A stretch of 64,000 nucleotides of DNA, taken from the NCBI GenBank assembly GCA_963752605.1, contig CAVVYW010000006.1:124001-188000 (forward strand), written 5' to 3'. Below the pieces are notes generated by a model. It searched no databases. It saw only the letters and a program-made list of their open reading frames with translations, and was not told where the DNA came from. Position 1 is the stretch's first letter. Each line of letters opens with the position of its first letter. Positions 54,297 through 63,347 of the stretch are shown here, in pieces. The position numbers and the translations under genes were made by a program. Source of the stretch: CAVVYW01 sp963752605 (lineage in GTDB: Bacteria > Actinomycetota > Thermoleophilia > Solirubrobacterales > 70-9).

Positions 54297-54977
54297 ATGC
54301 CTATAGAGAGCACATCGACCGACCGGGCGGCCAGCCGCCGAATCCTCAGCTTCGCCTCAGCGCTACTGGCGACGGGCGCCATGCTGCTGGTTCCCGGTGC
54401 GGCGAGCGCGCAGTCCTCAGGCGTCACGGACGTGACAGCGGTGATGCCAGCGGCGGCCATCGACATCACACCCGGGCTCTGCGCCGCCGGCGACACGCCG
54501 TGGTGCGTCGGGCCCTACGAGGCCCAGTTCCACCTTTACAGCTTCGAATGCGTCGCGAACGGGTCCTTCGAGGGCAGGCCCCTTGCCGCTGACAGGGACT
54601 GTGGGATCGACGTGAGCGGCTTCATGCGGCCGAGCGTCGAGGGGTTGACCAAGCCCAGCTGCAATACCTCGCGCACGTACACGAGCGACCAGGCGCGGGC
54701 GCACGGGAAGCCGATCAACGAGGTGACCGCCGGCGGCGTCGCGCGGAAGACGCAGCTCGGCTACCCGGCCGCCGTGCTGGGCTTCCGGACCGCGACCGGA
54801 TGGGTTGACGGCCCCGACCGCGACAGGAACCCCGTAGGGGACCACAGGCTGGTCTTCTCGATCCAGGCGAGGCCCCAGCAGACGACCCCGATCCCGTGCG
54901 TCACCGGCCCGGTCACGCGCTCGGACCTCACCGCGGTGCTGCGGGTCTTCGACGTGCCGGCAGGCTCGACGAGCTAG
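54297..54977 (+). CDS. Secreted hypothetical protein
   Basis: A 226-residue protein with a long signal peptide (about 1-40; RRILSFASALLATGAMLLVP, then ASA). The mature part has six Cys and segments such as FHLYSFECVANGSFEG and CVTGPVTRSDLTAVLRVFD. No family is recognised. The ATG at 54297 is preferred to the GTG at 54288, which lies within the operator palindrome. A typical ribosome binding site is missing. Its stop overlaps that of the convergent patatin-like gene by 4 nt. Confidence 0.65.
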   Translation: MPIESTSTDRAASRRILSFASALLATGAMLLVPGAASAQSSGVTDVTAVMPAAAIDITPGLCAAGDTPWCVGPYEAQFHLYSFECVANGSFEGRPLAADRDCGIDVSGFMRPSVEGLTKPSCNTSRTYTSDQARAHGKPINEVTAGGVARKTQLGYPAAVLGFRTATGWVDGPDRDRNPVGDHRLVFSIQARPQQTTPIPCVTGPVTRSDLTAVLRVFDVPAGSTS

Positions 54978-56254
54978 CGGCCGGCCTTGGCCTCCTCGGC
55001 CTCGTCGGACTGGCGCAGCAGGGCGCCGGTGGTCTGCTCCAGCACGCGCCGCCAGACCGAGAGCCCCTTCTCCTCCTCCTCGACGGTGTCCATCACCCTC
55101 TGCACGCGCCGGGCGGAGATCTCGATCCCGTGGCGGGCGGCGACCTCCTTGTAGCGCTGGTAGTCGCGAGCGAGCTTCACCGTGACCGACTCGAACCCGT
55201 GCTTGGCGATGGTCAGGCGGGACGAGTAGTCCAGGATCGAGGTGCCGAACATGAGCTCGTCGTTCAGCTCGGGCTCGATCAGGATGATGTCCACGTCGGG
55301 GAAGCGCTTGTTCCAGGTCTCGACCGCGACGTGGAGGCGGGCGTGCGCCATCAGCCGGAAGGCCTGGTTGCCGATCCCGGGCATCCCCATGTCGGCCACT
55401 CGTCGGACCCGCGATCCGAACACGGTCGGGATCTTGGTCGTGAAGTCGTTCACGTAGGGGACCAGCGGATTGACGACGATGATGAACTTGGCCCCCGCCT
55501 CGACGGCCACGTCCACGTTCGTCGTCGAGATGATCCCGCCGTCCACGAGATGGCGGCCGCGGAGCTCCACCGGCTCATAGACCATCGGCAGCGCTGTCGA
55601 GGCCGAGACCGCCTTGGAGATCGGGACGTCCTCGAACTCCTCGGTGCCGAGGACCAGCCGCTCGCAGGTGTCCACGTCGGTTGCGGTGATGCGCAGCTCG
55701 GCCCCCAGCTCGCGGAAGTCATTCGACCGGTCGGGATCGGAGAGGACCTCGGCCATGTACCGCTCCAGGCCCTGGTTGCTGTAGATCCCCGGCGGGAGGC
55801 CCTCGGTGAGCCCCATGACCACATCCATCATCGAGGTCTCCCCGATGTTGCCCGCGAGGTGCCGCAGGGTCCCGATCACCCTCAGCGGCATCCGCGCCAG
55901 GCCACCCACCAGGCCGCGGTAGTTCGGCCGCAAGAGCGTCCTCAGCCGGGGATCCTCGATCGGCGACGGGAGCGCCTTGTTGAGGACCCGCATCATCTCC
56001 TCGGGGGTCACCCCGTTGGCGACCATGCTGGCCACGAACGAGCCGGCGCTGGTGCCGACGTAGACGTCGAAGTCGTTCACCGTGCGGTTGACGGCGAGCA
56101 GGTCGAACGCGCGCAGGGCGCCGATCTCGTACACCCCACCGGTGAAGCCGCCGCCGCCCAGAACGAGGGCGGTCTTGTCGCCCCGCTTCCGCCGCCGGCC
56201 TCGTGAGGGCCGCGGCTTTCCGTCGGTGCCGTCGAGCTGCACGACCTTCCCCAT
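54974..56254 (-). CDS. Patatin-like phospholipase
   Basis: A 426-residue patatin-like protein. Oxyanion loop LGGGGFTGGVYEIGAL (about residue 32), nucleophile GTSAGS (Ser near 70) and catalytic Asp in VDGGIIS (about 225). The N-terminus is basic (RPSRGRRRKRGDK), and the C-terminal 100 residues are helical and charged. It probably hydrolyses phospholipid or triacylglycerol chains. The ATG at 56254 is used. It is the second patatin in the window and is more distantly related to the one at 46-47 kb. Confidence 0.88.
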   Translation of the reverse strand: MGKVVQLDGTDGKPRPSRGRRRKRGDKTALVLGGGGFTGGVYEIGALRAFDLLAVNRTVNDFDVYVGTSAGSFVASMVANGVTPEEMMRVLNKALPSPIEDPRLRTLLRPNYRGLVGGLARMPLRVIGTLRHLAGNIGETSMMDVVMGLTEGLPPGIYSNQGLERYMAEVLSDPDRSNDFRELGAELRITATDVDTCERLVLGTEEFEDVPISKAVSASTALPMVYEPVELRGRHLVDGGIISTTNVDVAVEAGAKFIIVVNPLVPYVNDFTTKIPTVFGSRVRRVADMGMPGIGNQAFRLMAHARLHVAVETWNKRFPDVDIILIEPELNDELMFGTSILDYSSRLTIAKHGFESVTVKLARDYQRYKEVAARHGIEISARRVQRVMDTVEEEEKGLSVWRRVLEQTTGALLRQSDEAEEAKAGR

Positions 56255-56332
56255 GGCGAGGGGGAGTATGGCAGCGCGACTGGCCGACCAGCCAGACCGC
56301 TACCTTGCGCCGCCGTGGTTGTTTCTGGCGGG

Positions 56333-57637
56333 ATGAGGCACACCGGAATAGCAGCCGTGGCCGCGACCCTGGCCTGCCTGCTCGCTGTGCCGACGGGCAC
56401 GACCTCCGCGGCGACCGGCCCCGACCGGGCATACCGGACCCCGGTTGCCCACGGGTCGGCGGCGGCCCACACGGCCATCTCCTCCGGAGCCCTGGCGCGC
56501 GGCCTCTCGCGCGCCCTCCGTGGGCTCGGCGGGCGCACGGGGGCCTTCGTGATGGACGCCGAGACCAATCAGGTCCTGTTCCGGCGCTCGGCGGGGAGGG
56601 CCCGCATCCTCGCCTCGAACATGAAGATCTTCACGACCGCGACGGCGCTGGCGAGGTTCGGCCCCGATGACCGCCTCGAGACCACGGTCTGGGCCGGCGA
56701 CGACCCGGTCGACGGGATCACGACCGGCCTCTTCCTCCGAGGCGAGGGCGACCCGACCCTCGCCACGAAGGGCCTCGCCAGCCTCGCGGGTCGGGTCCGC
56801 GCCGCCGGGGTGACGACCGCGCCGGGCGCCCTCATCTACGACGACTCGTTCCTCGACCAGCAGACGACGGTCCCCCAGCACGGGGTCAGCCGGGAGAGCG
56901 TCGGCATCCTCTCGGCGCTGGTCCTCGACGGCGGCCGGACAAGGGATCCCGCCCGGACCGCGGCTCAGCGGCTCGCGGGCGAGCTGCGCAATGCGGGGGT
57001 CGTGATCAACGGGAACGTGACCCAGGGCAGGACGCCCCCCGAGAGCGCCGGCGCCAAGCAGCTCGCGGTGGTCACCTCGCCGACGATCGCCTCCCTCGCC
57101 GAGTTCACCAACGAGCCTTCCGACAACTACCTGGCCGAGATGCTCCTCAAGGTCGTCGGTGGCCGGGTCGGAGCCGGCAGCACCGCCGGCGGCATCGCCG
57201 AGGTGAAGCGGTTCGCGGCCGAGCACGGCGCCAGCGTCAGGGGGGAGAACGGCTCGGGCCTCAGCAGGCGGGATCGCGCCTCGGCCGCGTCGGTCGCCAG
57301 GCTGCTCGACGGCATGATCCAGGTGGACGAGAGCAAGCCGCCCGAGGACCAGGCGAAGCAGGCGGCCCTCCGCGACGGATTCGTGGGCTCTCTGGCGACG
57401 GCCGGGCGCGAGGGCACGCTGGCACGGCGGATGCGCGGCACCGCCGCGGCGGGCCGCTGTCACGCCAAGACGGGGACGCTCAACGGCGTCAGCGCTCTGT
57501 CGGGCGTGTGCCTCAACGGCGGCCAGGACGAGGAGCACGCCGTCGTCTTCTCGATCCTCAACAACAGCGTCAACACCGATGCCGCCCGCCGCGTCCAGGA
57601 CCGGATGGCGGCGCTGATCGCGCGGTACTCCGGCTAG
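56333..57637 (+). CDS. dacB: D-alanyl-D-alanine carboxypeptidase/endopeptidase (PBP4 type)
   Basis: A 434-residue penicillin-binding protein of the S13 family. It has a signal peptide (about 1-27). The active site is SNMK (Ser95-Lys98), with the second motif SDN near residue 267 and KTGTLNG near 385. Such enzymes trim or cleave peptidoglycan cross-links outside the membrane. The ATG at 56333 is chosen because it begins a normal signal peptide; a GTG at 56315 is an alternative. It is divergent from the patatin gene. Confidence 0.9.
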   Translation: MRHTGIAAVAATLACLLAVPTGTTSAATGPDRAYRTPVAHGSAAAHTAISSGALARGLSRALRGLGGRTGAFVMDAETNQVLFRRSAGRARILASNMKIFTTATALARFGPDDRLETTVWAGDDPVDGITTGLFLRGEGDPTLATKGLASLAGRVRAAGVTTAPGALIYDDSFLDQQTTVPQHGVSRESVGILSALVLDGGRTRDPARTAAQRLAGELRNAGVVINGNVTQGRTPPESAGAKQLAVVTSPTIASLAEFTNEPSDNYLAEMLLKVVGGRVGAGSTAGGIAEVKRFAAEHGASVRGENGSGLSRRDRASAASVARLLDGMIQVDESKPPEDQAKQAALRDGFVGSLATAGREGTLARRMRGTAAAGRCHAKTGTLNGVSALSGVCLNGGQDEEHAVVFSILNNSVNTDAARRVQDRMAALIARYSG

Positions 57638-57696
57638 CGGCTGCCAGGCCGCTGCACTTCGGAGCGAAGGGCGAAGCCCGGAGCGACTTGTGGTGG

Positions 57697-57713
57697 GCGG
57701 CTGCTGCAGCCGC
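57697..57713. repeat. 17-bp palindrome in the dacB-ligA spacer
   Basis: GCGGCTGC-T-GCAGCCGC: perfect 8-bp arms. The spacer also has two copies of CGGAGCGA (at about 57660 and 57679). Both flanking genes end here, so a bidirectional terminator or repeat unit is possible; no T tract is seen. Confidence 0.35.
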
Positions 57714-57733
57714 GATCTAATGGCGAAGCCGTG

Positions 57734-59764
57734 TTACCGGAGGAGCTTCCGCAGGCCCTTCTGGTCGATCACTTCGACGTCCAGCTCCTCGGCCTTGGCC
57801 AGCTTCGACCCGGGGCTGTCCCCCGCCACGAGGTAGTCGGTGTTCTTCGAGACCGAGTTCACGACCTTGCCGCCGGCGCGGCGAATCACCTTGGTCGCCT
57901 CCTCCCTGCTCAGATCCGGAAGGGTGCCCGTGATCACGAGCGTCTTGCCGTCGAGCGGTCCGCCCACCTGCCGTCGCTCCGAGGCGTCGAGCTCCATGCG
58001 CAGGCCGGCCTTGCGCAGGCGGTCGATCAGCTTGCGAGTCCGCTTCTCGGAGAGCTCCTCGAAGATCTGCTCGGCGAGGATCGGCCCGATCCCTTCCGCC
58101 TTCTCGATGTCGTCCGGCTGGGCCTCCAGCAGGGCGTCCATCGAGCCGAAGTGCTCCGCGAGCGACTCGGCGTTGACGTAGCCGATCCCGGTGATGCCGA
58201 GCGCGTAGAGGACGCGTGAGAACGGCTTCTGCTTGGAGCCCTCGATCTCCTCGATCAGGTTCTTGGCGGAGATCTCGCCGAAGCCCTCGAGCTCCGCCAC
58301 CCGCTCCACGGTGAGGTCGTAGATGTCGGCGGCGTCGGAGATCACGCCCTCCTCCAGGAAGCGGTAGGCGTTCTTCTCTCCCAGCCCCTCGATCTCCAGA
58401 GCCCCACGGAAGTGCTTCACGTGCTGGAACTGCTGGCCCGGGCAGCCCGTGCGGTTCGGGCAGATCGTGAAGACGCCGTCCTCGGGCTTGATCGTTTTGG
58501 TGCCGCACAAGGGACACTCCCTGGGCGGCCGCGCCTTGCGCAACCGCTTCCCCTTGCGCCTCTGGATGATCGGGGAGACGACCTGCGGGATCACGTCGCC
58601 CGCTCGCATCACGACCACCTCGTCGCCCTCCCGCACGTCCTTGCGTTCGAGGTCCTCCTCGTTGTGGAGGGTGGCTGTGCTGACCGTAACGCCGCTGACG
58701 TGGACCGGCTCGAGCATCGCGAACGGCAGCAGGTGCCCCGTCCGCCCGACATTCCAGACGATCTTGTTCAGCTTGGTCGTCGCGGTGCTCGGGGCAAACT
58801 TCCAGGCGACCGCCCAGCGAGGCTCGCGTCCCGCCACCCCGAGCTCCCGCTGGAGGCCGCGATCGTCCACCTTGACCACCACGCCGTCGATCTCGAAGTC
58901 GAGCGAGTCGCGCCGGTCTTCCCACCAGCGGCAGCGCTCGGCCACCTCATCGATCCCCTGCAGGACCTTCACCTCGGAGTTGACCCGGAAGCCTCGGTCG
59001 CGCAGCCATTCGAGCGTTTCCGAGTGGCTCTTCGGCTCCCACCCCCTCAGTGCTGCGACGCCGTAGCACCAGATCGAGAGCGGCCGCGAGGCGGCGATGC
59101 TCGGGTCCAGCTGGCGGATCGTGCCGGCGGCCGCGTTGCGCGGATTGGCAAAGGTTGACTCGCCCTCCTGGGCGCGCTGCTCGTTGATGCGGGCGAAGCC
59201 CTCCAGCGGCAGGTAGACCTCGCCCCGGACCTCGACCAGCTCCGGAGCATCCTCGATGGTCAGCGGGATCGATCTCATGGTGCGGAGGTTGTGGGTCACC
59301 TCCTCCCCGACCTGGCCGTCTCCGCGAGTGGCGCCTCGGGTCAGACTCCCGTCCTCATAGGTGAGCGAGATCGCCAGCCCATCCACCTTCGGTTCGGTGA
59401 CGTAGCGGATTTCCCGGCCTTCGATGTCGAGGCGCTCGAGCTGGCGCTCCACCCGCGCCGCCCAGGCCCTCAGCTCGTCCTCGTCGCGGGCGTTGCCCAG
59501 CGACAGCATCGGTTCCGCATGCTCGACGCGCTTGAACTTGTCCAAAGGCTCACCGCCGACCCGCTGGGTCGGCGAGTCCGCGGTAAGCAGGTCGGGGTGC
59601 TCTGACTCGAGCTCGCGCAGCTCGCGGAGCAGGTCGTCGTACTCGGGATCGGCGATCTCCGGGTCGTCGAGGACGTAGTAGCGGTGGTCGTGGTGGGCGA
59701 TCTGGCGCCGCAGCTCCTCGGCGCGCTTCCTCGCCTTGGCGGGAGCTTCCTTGGTCGCGCTCAC
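57734..59764 (-). CDS. ligA: NAD-dependent DNA ligase
   Basis: A 676-residue LigA. The adenylation lysine is Lys126 in TEPKVDGLAIS. The N-terminal Ia domain (HHDHRYYVLDDPEIADPEYD), OB fold, zinc-finger Cys4 (CPLC ... CPNRTGC), helix-hairpin-helix region (GLGEKNAYRFL, GFGEISAKNL) and C-terminal BRCT domain (GKTLVITGTLPDLSREEA) are all present. It seals nicks in replication and repair using NAD. The GTG at 59764 overlaps the surE stop by 4 nt (GTGA). Confidence 0.97.
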   Translation of the reverse strand: MSATKEAPAKARKRAEELRRQIAHHDHRYYVLDDPEIADPEYDDLLRELRELESEHPDLLTADSPTQRVGGEPLDKFKRVEHAEPMLSLGNARDEDELRAWAARVERQLERLDIEGREIRYVTEPKVDGLAISLTYEDGSLTRGATRGDGQVGEEVTHNLRTMRSIPLTIEDAPELVEVRGEVYLPLEGFARINEQRAQEGESTFANPRNAAAGTIRQLDPSIAASRPLSIWCYGVAALRGWEPKSHSETLEWLRDRGFRVNSEVKVLQGIDEVAERCRWWEDRRDSLDFEIDGVVVKVDDRGLQRELGVAGREPRWAVAWKFAPSTATTKLNKIVWNVGRTGHLLPFAMLEPVHVSGVTVSTATLHNEEDLERKDVREGDEVVVMRAGDVIPQVVSPIIQRRKGKRLRKARPPRECPLCGTKTIKPEDGVFTICPNRTGCPGQQFQHVKHFRGALEIEGLGEKNAYRFLEEGVISDAADIYDLTVERVAELEGFGEISAKNLIEEIEGSKQKPFSRVLYALGITGIGYVNAESLAEHFGSMDALLEAQPDDIEKAEGIGPILAEQIFEELSEKRTRKLIDRLRKAGLRMELDASERRQVGGPLDGKTLVITGTLPDLSREEATKVIRRAGGKVVNSVSKNTDYLVAGDSPGSKLAKAEELDVEVIDQKGLRKLLR

Positions 59765-60636
59765 CGGCGGGAGGAGGTCTCCCGATCGCCCTCCGGCGCG
59801 GATCCGTCGCCCTCCGCCGGCGACGCCGCCGTGTTCGCCTTGGCGAGCATCCCCTCGAAGTCCCAGCCCTTCAGCCGGTCGAGGCCGGGGCGATCGGTGA
59901 GGTCGAAGTGCACCGGCGTCACCGCGATGCGCCCGTTGGCGATCGCGGAGAGGTCCGATCCCTCCTCGTCCTCGAAGGAGGGCTCGAAGCCGTAGATCTC
60001 GTAGCGCCGCCGCCCCCCGTCCTCCTCCTCTTCGACCAGCTTCAGCTCGTCGTCGTAGAGCCGCTTGCCGAGGTGGGTGACCTCGATCCCGGTCGGCGAC
60101 CCGGCGGGGCAGTTCACGTTCAGCAGCGTGTCGGCGGGGAGCGGGTCCTCGGCCACCCGCCGCACCAGCTCCGCCGCGAAGGCCGCCGCGACCGAGAAGT
60201 CGAAGTCACGCCCGAAGCGGAAGTCCATCTCGCGCGCGGCGGACTGCTGGGAGATGGCGATCGCGGGGATCCCGAGGACGATGCCCTCGAAGGCTGCCGC
60301 GACCGTGCCGGAATAGGTGATGTCGTCGCCCAGGTTGGCGCCGTGGTTGATGCCGGAGACGATCAGCTCCGGCTGGGCGCCCAGCAGGCCGAGGTCCGCG
60401 AAGCGCACGCAATCGACCGGGGTTCCCTCGGTCGCGAATCCGGATTCGCCATCGTCGAACTCCACCTCCTCCACCCAGATCGGCGAGCGGGTGGTGATGC
60501 TGCGAGCGGTGGCGCTCCGGTTGGAGTCGGGCGCGATCACGTGCACCTCGGTGTCGGGCAGCTCCGTGAGCGCTCGCCTGAGCGCCTGCAGCCCCTTGGC
60601 CGCGATGCCGTCGTCGTTGGTGATCAGGACCCTCAT
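59761..60636 (-). CDS. surE: 5'/3'-nucleotidase SurE
   Basis: A 291-residue SurE phosphatase. Metal-binding Asp-Asp is in LITNDDGI at the N-terminus, with APDSNRSA and SGINHGANLGDDITYSGTV following; these form the active site. It removes phosphate from nucleotides and is involved in survival in stationary phase in other bacteria. The C-terminal 40 residues are acidic and variable. It is coupled to ligA by an overlap of 4 nt. Confidence 0.95.
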   Translation of the reverse strand: MRVLITNDDGIAAKGLQALRRALTELPDTEVHVIAPDSNRSATARSITTRSPIWVEEVEFDDGESGFATEGTPVDCVRFADLGLLGAQPELIVSGINHGANLGDDITYSGTVAAAFEGIVLGIPAIAISQQSAAREMDFRFGRDFDFSVAAAFAAELVRRVAEDPLPADTLLNVNCPAGSPTGIEVTHLGKRLYDDELKLVEEEEDGGRRRYEIYGFEPSFEDEEGSDLSAIANGRIAVTPVHFDLTDRPGLDRLKGWDFEGMLAKANTAASPAEGDGSAPEGDRETSSRR

Positions 60637-60682
60637 CCGACCACCGATTCTAGGTGCGCCGCCTACGCGGGCCTATGCGCGG

Positions 60683-61537
60683 TTATCCACCGCCGTAGGC
60701 GATGACCATCTCGGTCGCCATGCCCAGGAAGAGCCCAGCGGCCAACATGAGCAGGCCAAGCTCGCGGTGCCCCAGGCGGCGCATCGCGGTCCAGACCTCA
60801 CCGATCACGTAGAGGATCGCGCCCGCGGAGACCGAGTAGAAGAGGAGCTCGAGGGGCTCCGAGGTGACCTCGTAGCCGACCATCGCGCCCAGGAAGACGG
60901 GTGCCCCGCCGATCAGGCCGGCGACCGCAAGCCATGTCCAGGTCGGGCGGTGCTCGCCCAGCGGGCCGATGATCCCGAAGCCCTCGGTTGCGTTGTGCAC
61001 GGCGAAGCCGATGATCAGCACCGTGGCGAGGCCGATCTCGCCGGTGCTGGCCGAAACCCCGATCGCGAGGCCCTCGGCGAAGTTGTGGATCCCGATCGCG
61101 GCGGCGATCGTCATTCCCGTGCGTAGCGCGCGGGTCCGGGCCGCCAGCTCATCGGTGACCAGCTCGGCCTGCTCGACCGTCATGGCATCGCTCGCGCCAC
61201 CGGCGATCGGGGGAGCGTCCTTGGGCGGGCGCATCTTCTTCTCGATCACGGCCAGGCCGGCGGTTCCGGCCAGGAAGCCGGCACCGAACATGAGGCTGAG
61301 GCCGATCGCCTCGCCCCAGCTGCCCTCACCCTCGCCCAAGTGCTCGAAGTGCTCCTCGATGATCTCGACGCCGTGCACCAGGACCTCGGCGAAGAGGAAG
61401 GCCAGGACGCCGACCGAGAACATCGCGAGGGCGACGCGGGCGCGCTGCGAGACGAACTGGATCCGGCCGAAGGGGAGGCCGAGGTAGATCGTGAAGCCCG
61501 CCAGGGCACCGAGGATGACTGTCTCGCTGAAGCTCAT
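60683..61537 (-). CDS. ZIP family metal transporter
   Basis: A 284-residue membrane protein with eight helices. The metal-binding helices carry HNFAEGLAIG and HNATEGFGI, the ZIP/GufA signature. The loop between the third and fourth helices is charged and holds further acidic residues. Substrates could be Zn, Mn or Fe. A palindrome ATTAGG-TGGC-CCTAAT lies 25-40 nt upstream of its start (61562-61577), similar to half-sites of DtxR-type regulators. Confidence 0.9.
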   Translation of the reverse strand: MSFSETVILGALAGFTIYLGLPFGRIQFVSQRARVALAMFSVGVLAFLFAEVLVHGVEIIEEHFEHLGEGEGSWGEAIGLSLMFGAGFLAGTAGLAVIEKKMRPPKDAPPIAGGASDAMTVEQAELVTDELAARTRALRTGMTIAAAIGIHNFAEGLAIGVSASTGEIGLATVLIIGFAVHNATEGFGIIGPLGEHRPTWTWLAVAGLIGGAPVFLGAMVGYEVTSEPLELLFYSVSAGAILYVIGEVWTAMRRLGHRELGLLMLAAGLFLGMATEMVIAYGGG

Positions 61538-61561
61538 CGGGGCGGGAACAGTAGCAAAGTA

Positions 61562-61577
61562 ATTAGGTGGCCCTAAT
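61562..61577. promoter_or_regulatory. Palindromic metal-box-like site upstream of the ZIP gene
   Basis: ATTAGG-TGGC-CCTAAT: perfect 6-bp arms with a 4-bp centre. The half-site TTAGG recalls DtxR/IdeR boxes, though it is shorter than the 19-bp consensus. It lies between the truA stop and the ZIP start. Confidence 0.55.
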
Positions 61578-61600
61578 CACCGTGGGCAGTCCTCGTCTCA

Positions 61601-62353
61601 TCAGTACCGAACCGATGCGAGATGCAGTCCCTGCGCCCTGGCGGTGTCGCCGGCCTCGCTCCGGTCCGCCCCCGCGAGGAGCCGCTCGAAGTCCCCCGGC
61701 GAGCGCTTCCCCCCTGACACCTCGAGCATCGTCCCGACCAGGACCCGGACCATGTTGCGCATGAAGGCGTCGGCCTCGATCCAGAACTCGCAGACGGTGC
61801 CGTCGCCGAGTGGGGCGTCCACCTCCAGCCACTCGGCGCGCACCACCTCCCGCTCGAAGTGGACGTGGTCGGTCTGTGTCGGGGTGAACGCGGTGAAGTC
61901 GTGCTTCCCGACCAGGGCCGTCGCGCATCGCTGCAGCGGTGCGAGCTCGATCGGCCGCGGCCAGTGCAGGGCGGTCTCGCGCTCGAAGGGGTTGGGCGCG
62001 CCGGCAGACAGCACCCGGTAGCAGTAGGTACGCGAGCGGGCGTCTCGCCGGGCGTCGAATCCCTCCGGAGCCGTTGCCGACGAGAGGATCACGACGTCCT
62101 CGCCGATCAGGCCGTTGAGCGCCGGCGCCAGCGCCTCGGCCGGAGGGCCGCCATCGGCCCGGAGACTGGCCACCTGACCCCAGGCGTGGACGCCGGCGTC
62201 CGTGCGACCGGCGACGGTGAGCCCGGCGCGCTCGCCGAGCACCTGCTCGAGGGCCGCCTCCAGCTCGCCCTGAACCGTCCGCAGCCCGGGTTGCCCGGCC
62301 CAGCCGGCGAATCCGGCGCCGTGGTAGGCGATGTCGAATCGCACTGTGGGCAC
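61601..62353 (-). CDS. truA: tRNA pseudouridine(38-40) synthase
   Basis: A 250-residue TruA. The catalytic Asp is in GRTDAGVHAWGQ (about residue 52). Further blocks are FDIAYHGAGFAGW at the start, SRTYCYRVL, KHDFTAFTP and AFMRNMVRVLVGTMLEV. It modifies U38-40 of tRNA anticodon stems. It belongs to the rpoA-rplQ-truA line, although two plus-strand genes are inserted between rplQ and truA. Confidence 0.96.
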   Translation of the reverse strand: MPTVRFDIAYHGAGFAGWAGQPGLRTVQGELEAALEQVLGERAGLTVAGRTDAGVHAWGQVASLRADGGPPAEALAPALNGLIGEDVVILSSATAPEGFDARRDARSRTYCYRVLSAGAPNPFERETALHWPRPIELAPLQRCATALVGKHDFTAFTPTQTDHVHFEREVVRAEWLEVDAPLGDGTVCEFWIEADAFMRNMVRVLVGTMLEVSGGKRSPGDFERLLAGADRSEAGDTARAQGLHLASVRY

Positions 62354-62387
62354 GAAAGCGCGAGACTAGTACCCGGTGGGCCCGCCG

Positions 62388-62627
62388 ATGGCAGACGATC
62401 CGGCTGGAATCGATCACGAGGAGGCACGCCAGGAGCTCGCCGGGCGGCCGGGCAGCGGCGCGGGGTTCGCGGTCTTCGACTTCGTCGCGATCACGCTCGC
62501 GATCGTCGGCGCCGCGATCGCCGTCGAGACGATCGACCACTGGTCGCAGTGGGTGGTTCTCGCGGCGATCATCGCAACCGTGATCGGCTTCATGATCGCC
62601 GTCAGTCCCAACCGCCCGCGCGCCTAG
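62388..62627 (+). CDS. Small two-helix membrane protein (paralogue 1)
   Basis: A 79-residue protein. The N-terminus is acidic and polar; two hydrophobic helices follow (about 25-43 and 50-68), separated by ETIDHWSQW. It ends in AVSPNRPRA. The second half is nearly identical to that of the next gene. The ATG at 62388 is used; no clear ribosome binding site. Function unknown. Confidence 0.65.
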   Translation: MADDPAGIDHEEARQELAGRPGSGAGFAVFDFVAITLAIVGAAIAVETIDHWSQWVVLAAIIATVIGFMIAVSPNRPRA

Positions 62628-62701
62628 CGTGATGAGCCTCACTGCGGGCGTCGAGGCGGACGCGTAGGGTTCGTGACGTAAGCCTCGAACAGGGAAGAGA
62701 G

Positions 62702-62953
62702 ATGGCGAACACAGACATCACCTCACGCACGCAGTCCGACCGAAGCGATCTGCTGGCCGGCGGCGAGAGCATCCGCCGCGGCTCGGAGAAGGGCGCCGCG
62801 ATCTACAACCTGATCGCGCTGGTGGTCGGCGGCCTGCTCGGCGCGGCCGCCGTGGCCACGATCGACAACTGGTCTCAGTGGCTGGTGCTCGGCGTGATCA
62901 TCATCACGATGATCGGCTTCATGATCGCGGTCAGCCCGAACCGTCGGGCGTAG
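62702..62953 (+). CDS. Small two-helix membrane protein (paralogue 2)
   Basis: An 83-residue protein. A polar N-terminus rich in Ser/Arg/Asp (SRTQSDRSDLLAGGES) is followed by two helices separated by ATIDNWSQW, and it ends in AVSPNRRA like its neighbour. GGGAAGAGAG precedes the ATG at 62702. It is convergent with rplQ. Function unknown; the duplication suggests a common role of the pair. Confidence 0.7.
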   Translation: MANTDITSRTQSDRSDLLAGGESIRRGSEKGAAIYNLIALVVGGLLGAAAVATIDNWSQWLVLGVIIITMIGFMIAVSPNRRA

Positions 62954-62955
62954 AG

Positions 62956-63309
62956 CTACACCAGCTCGAGGAAGACCATCTCGGCCGAGTCGCTGCGGCG
63001 CGGCCCGAGCTTGACGATGCGGGTGTAGCCGCCCTTGCGCTCCTGGTAGCGGGGGCCGATCTCCTCGAACAGCTTGTGGACGGCGAACTTGTCGTTATGC
63101 AGCTCGGAGAGAGCCTGGCGCCGGGCGTGCAGGTCACCCCGCTTCGCGAGCGTCACCAGCTTCTCGAACTCGGGTCGCAGCGCCTTGGCCTTCGGCTGGG
63201 TCGTCTCGATCCGCTCGTGCTGGATCAGCTGCTTGCTCATCGTGCGCAGCAGCGACTTCCGGTGGGCCGCATCGCGGCTCAGCTTTCCCTTCTTCTTCTT
63301 ATGCCTCAT
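62956..63309 (-). CDS. rplQ: 50S ribosomal protein L17
   Basis: A 117-residue L17: basic N-terminus MRHKKKKGKLSRDAAHRKSL, then LIQHERIETTQPKAKALRP and the C-terminal GGYTRIVKLGPRRSDSAEM. It lies 38 nt after rpoA, as in other bacteria, and has no separate promoter in sight. Confidence 0.97.
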   Translation of the reverse strand: MRHKKKKGKLSRDAAHRKSLLRTMSKQLIQHERIETTQPKAKALRPEFEKLVTLAKRGDLHARRQALSELHNDKFAVHKLFEEIGPRYQERKGGYTRIVKLGPRRSDSAEMVFLELV

Positions 63310-63347
63310 CGGGCGTTCTCCCGGCCCGGAACCCTACGCCACCTGGG

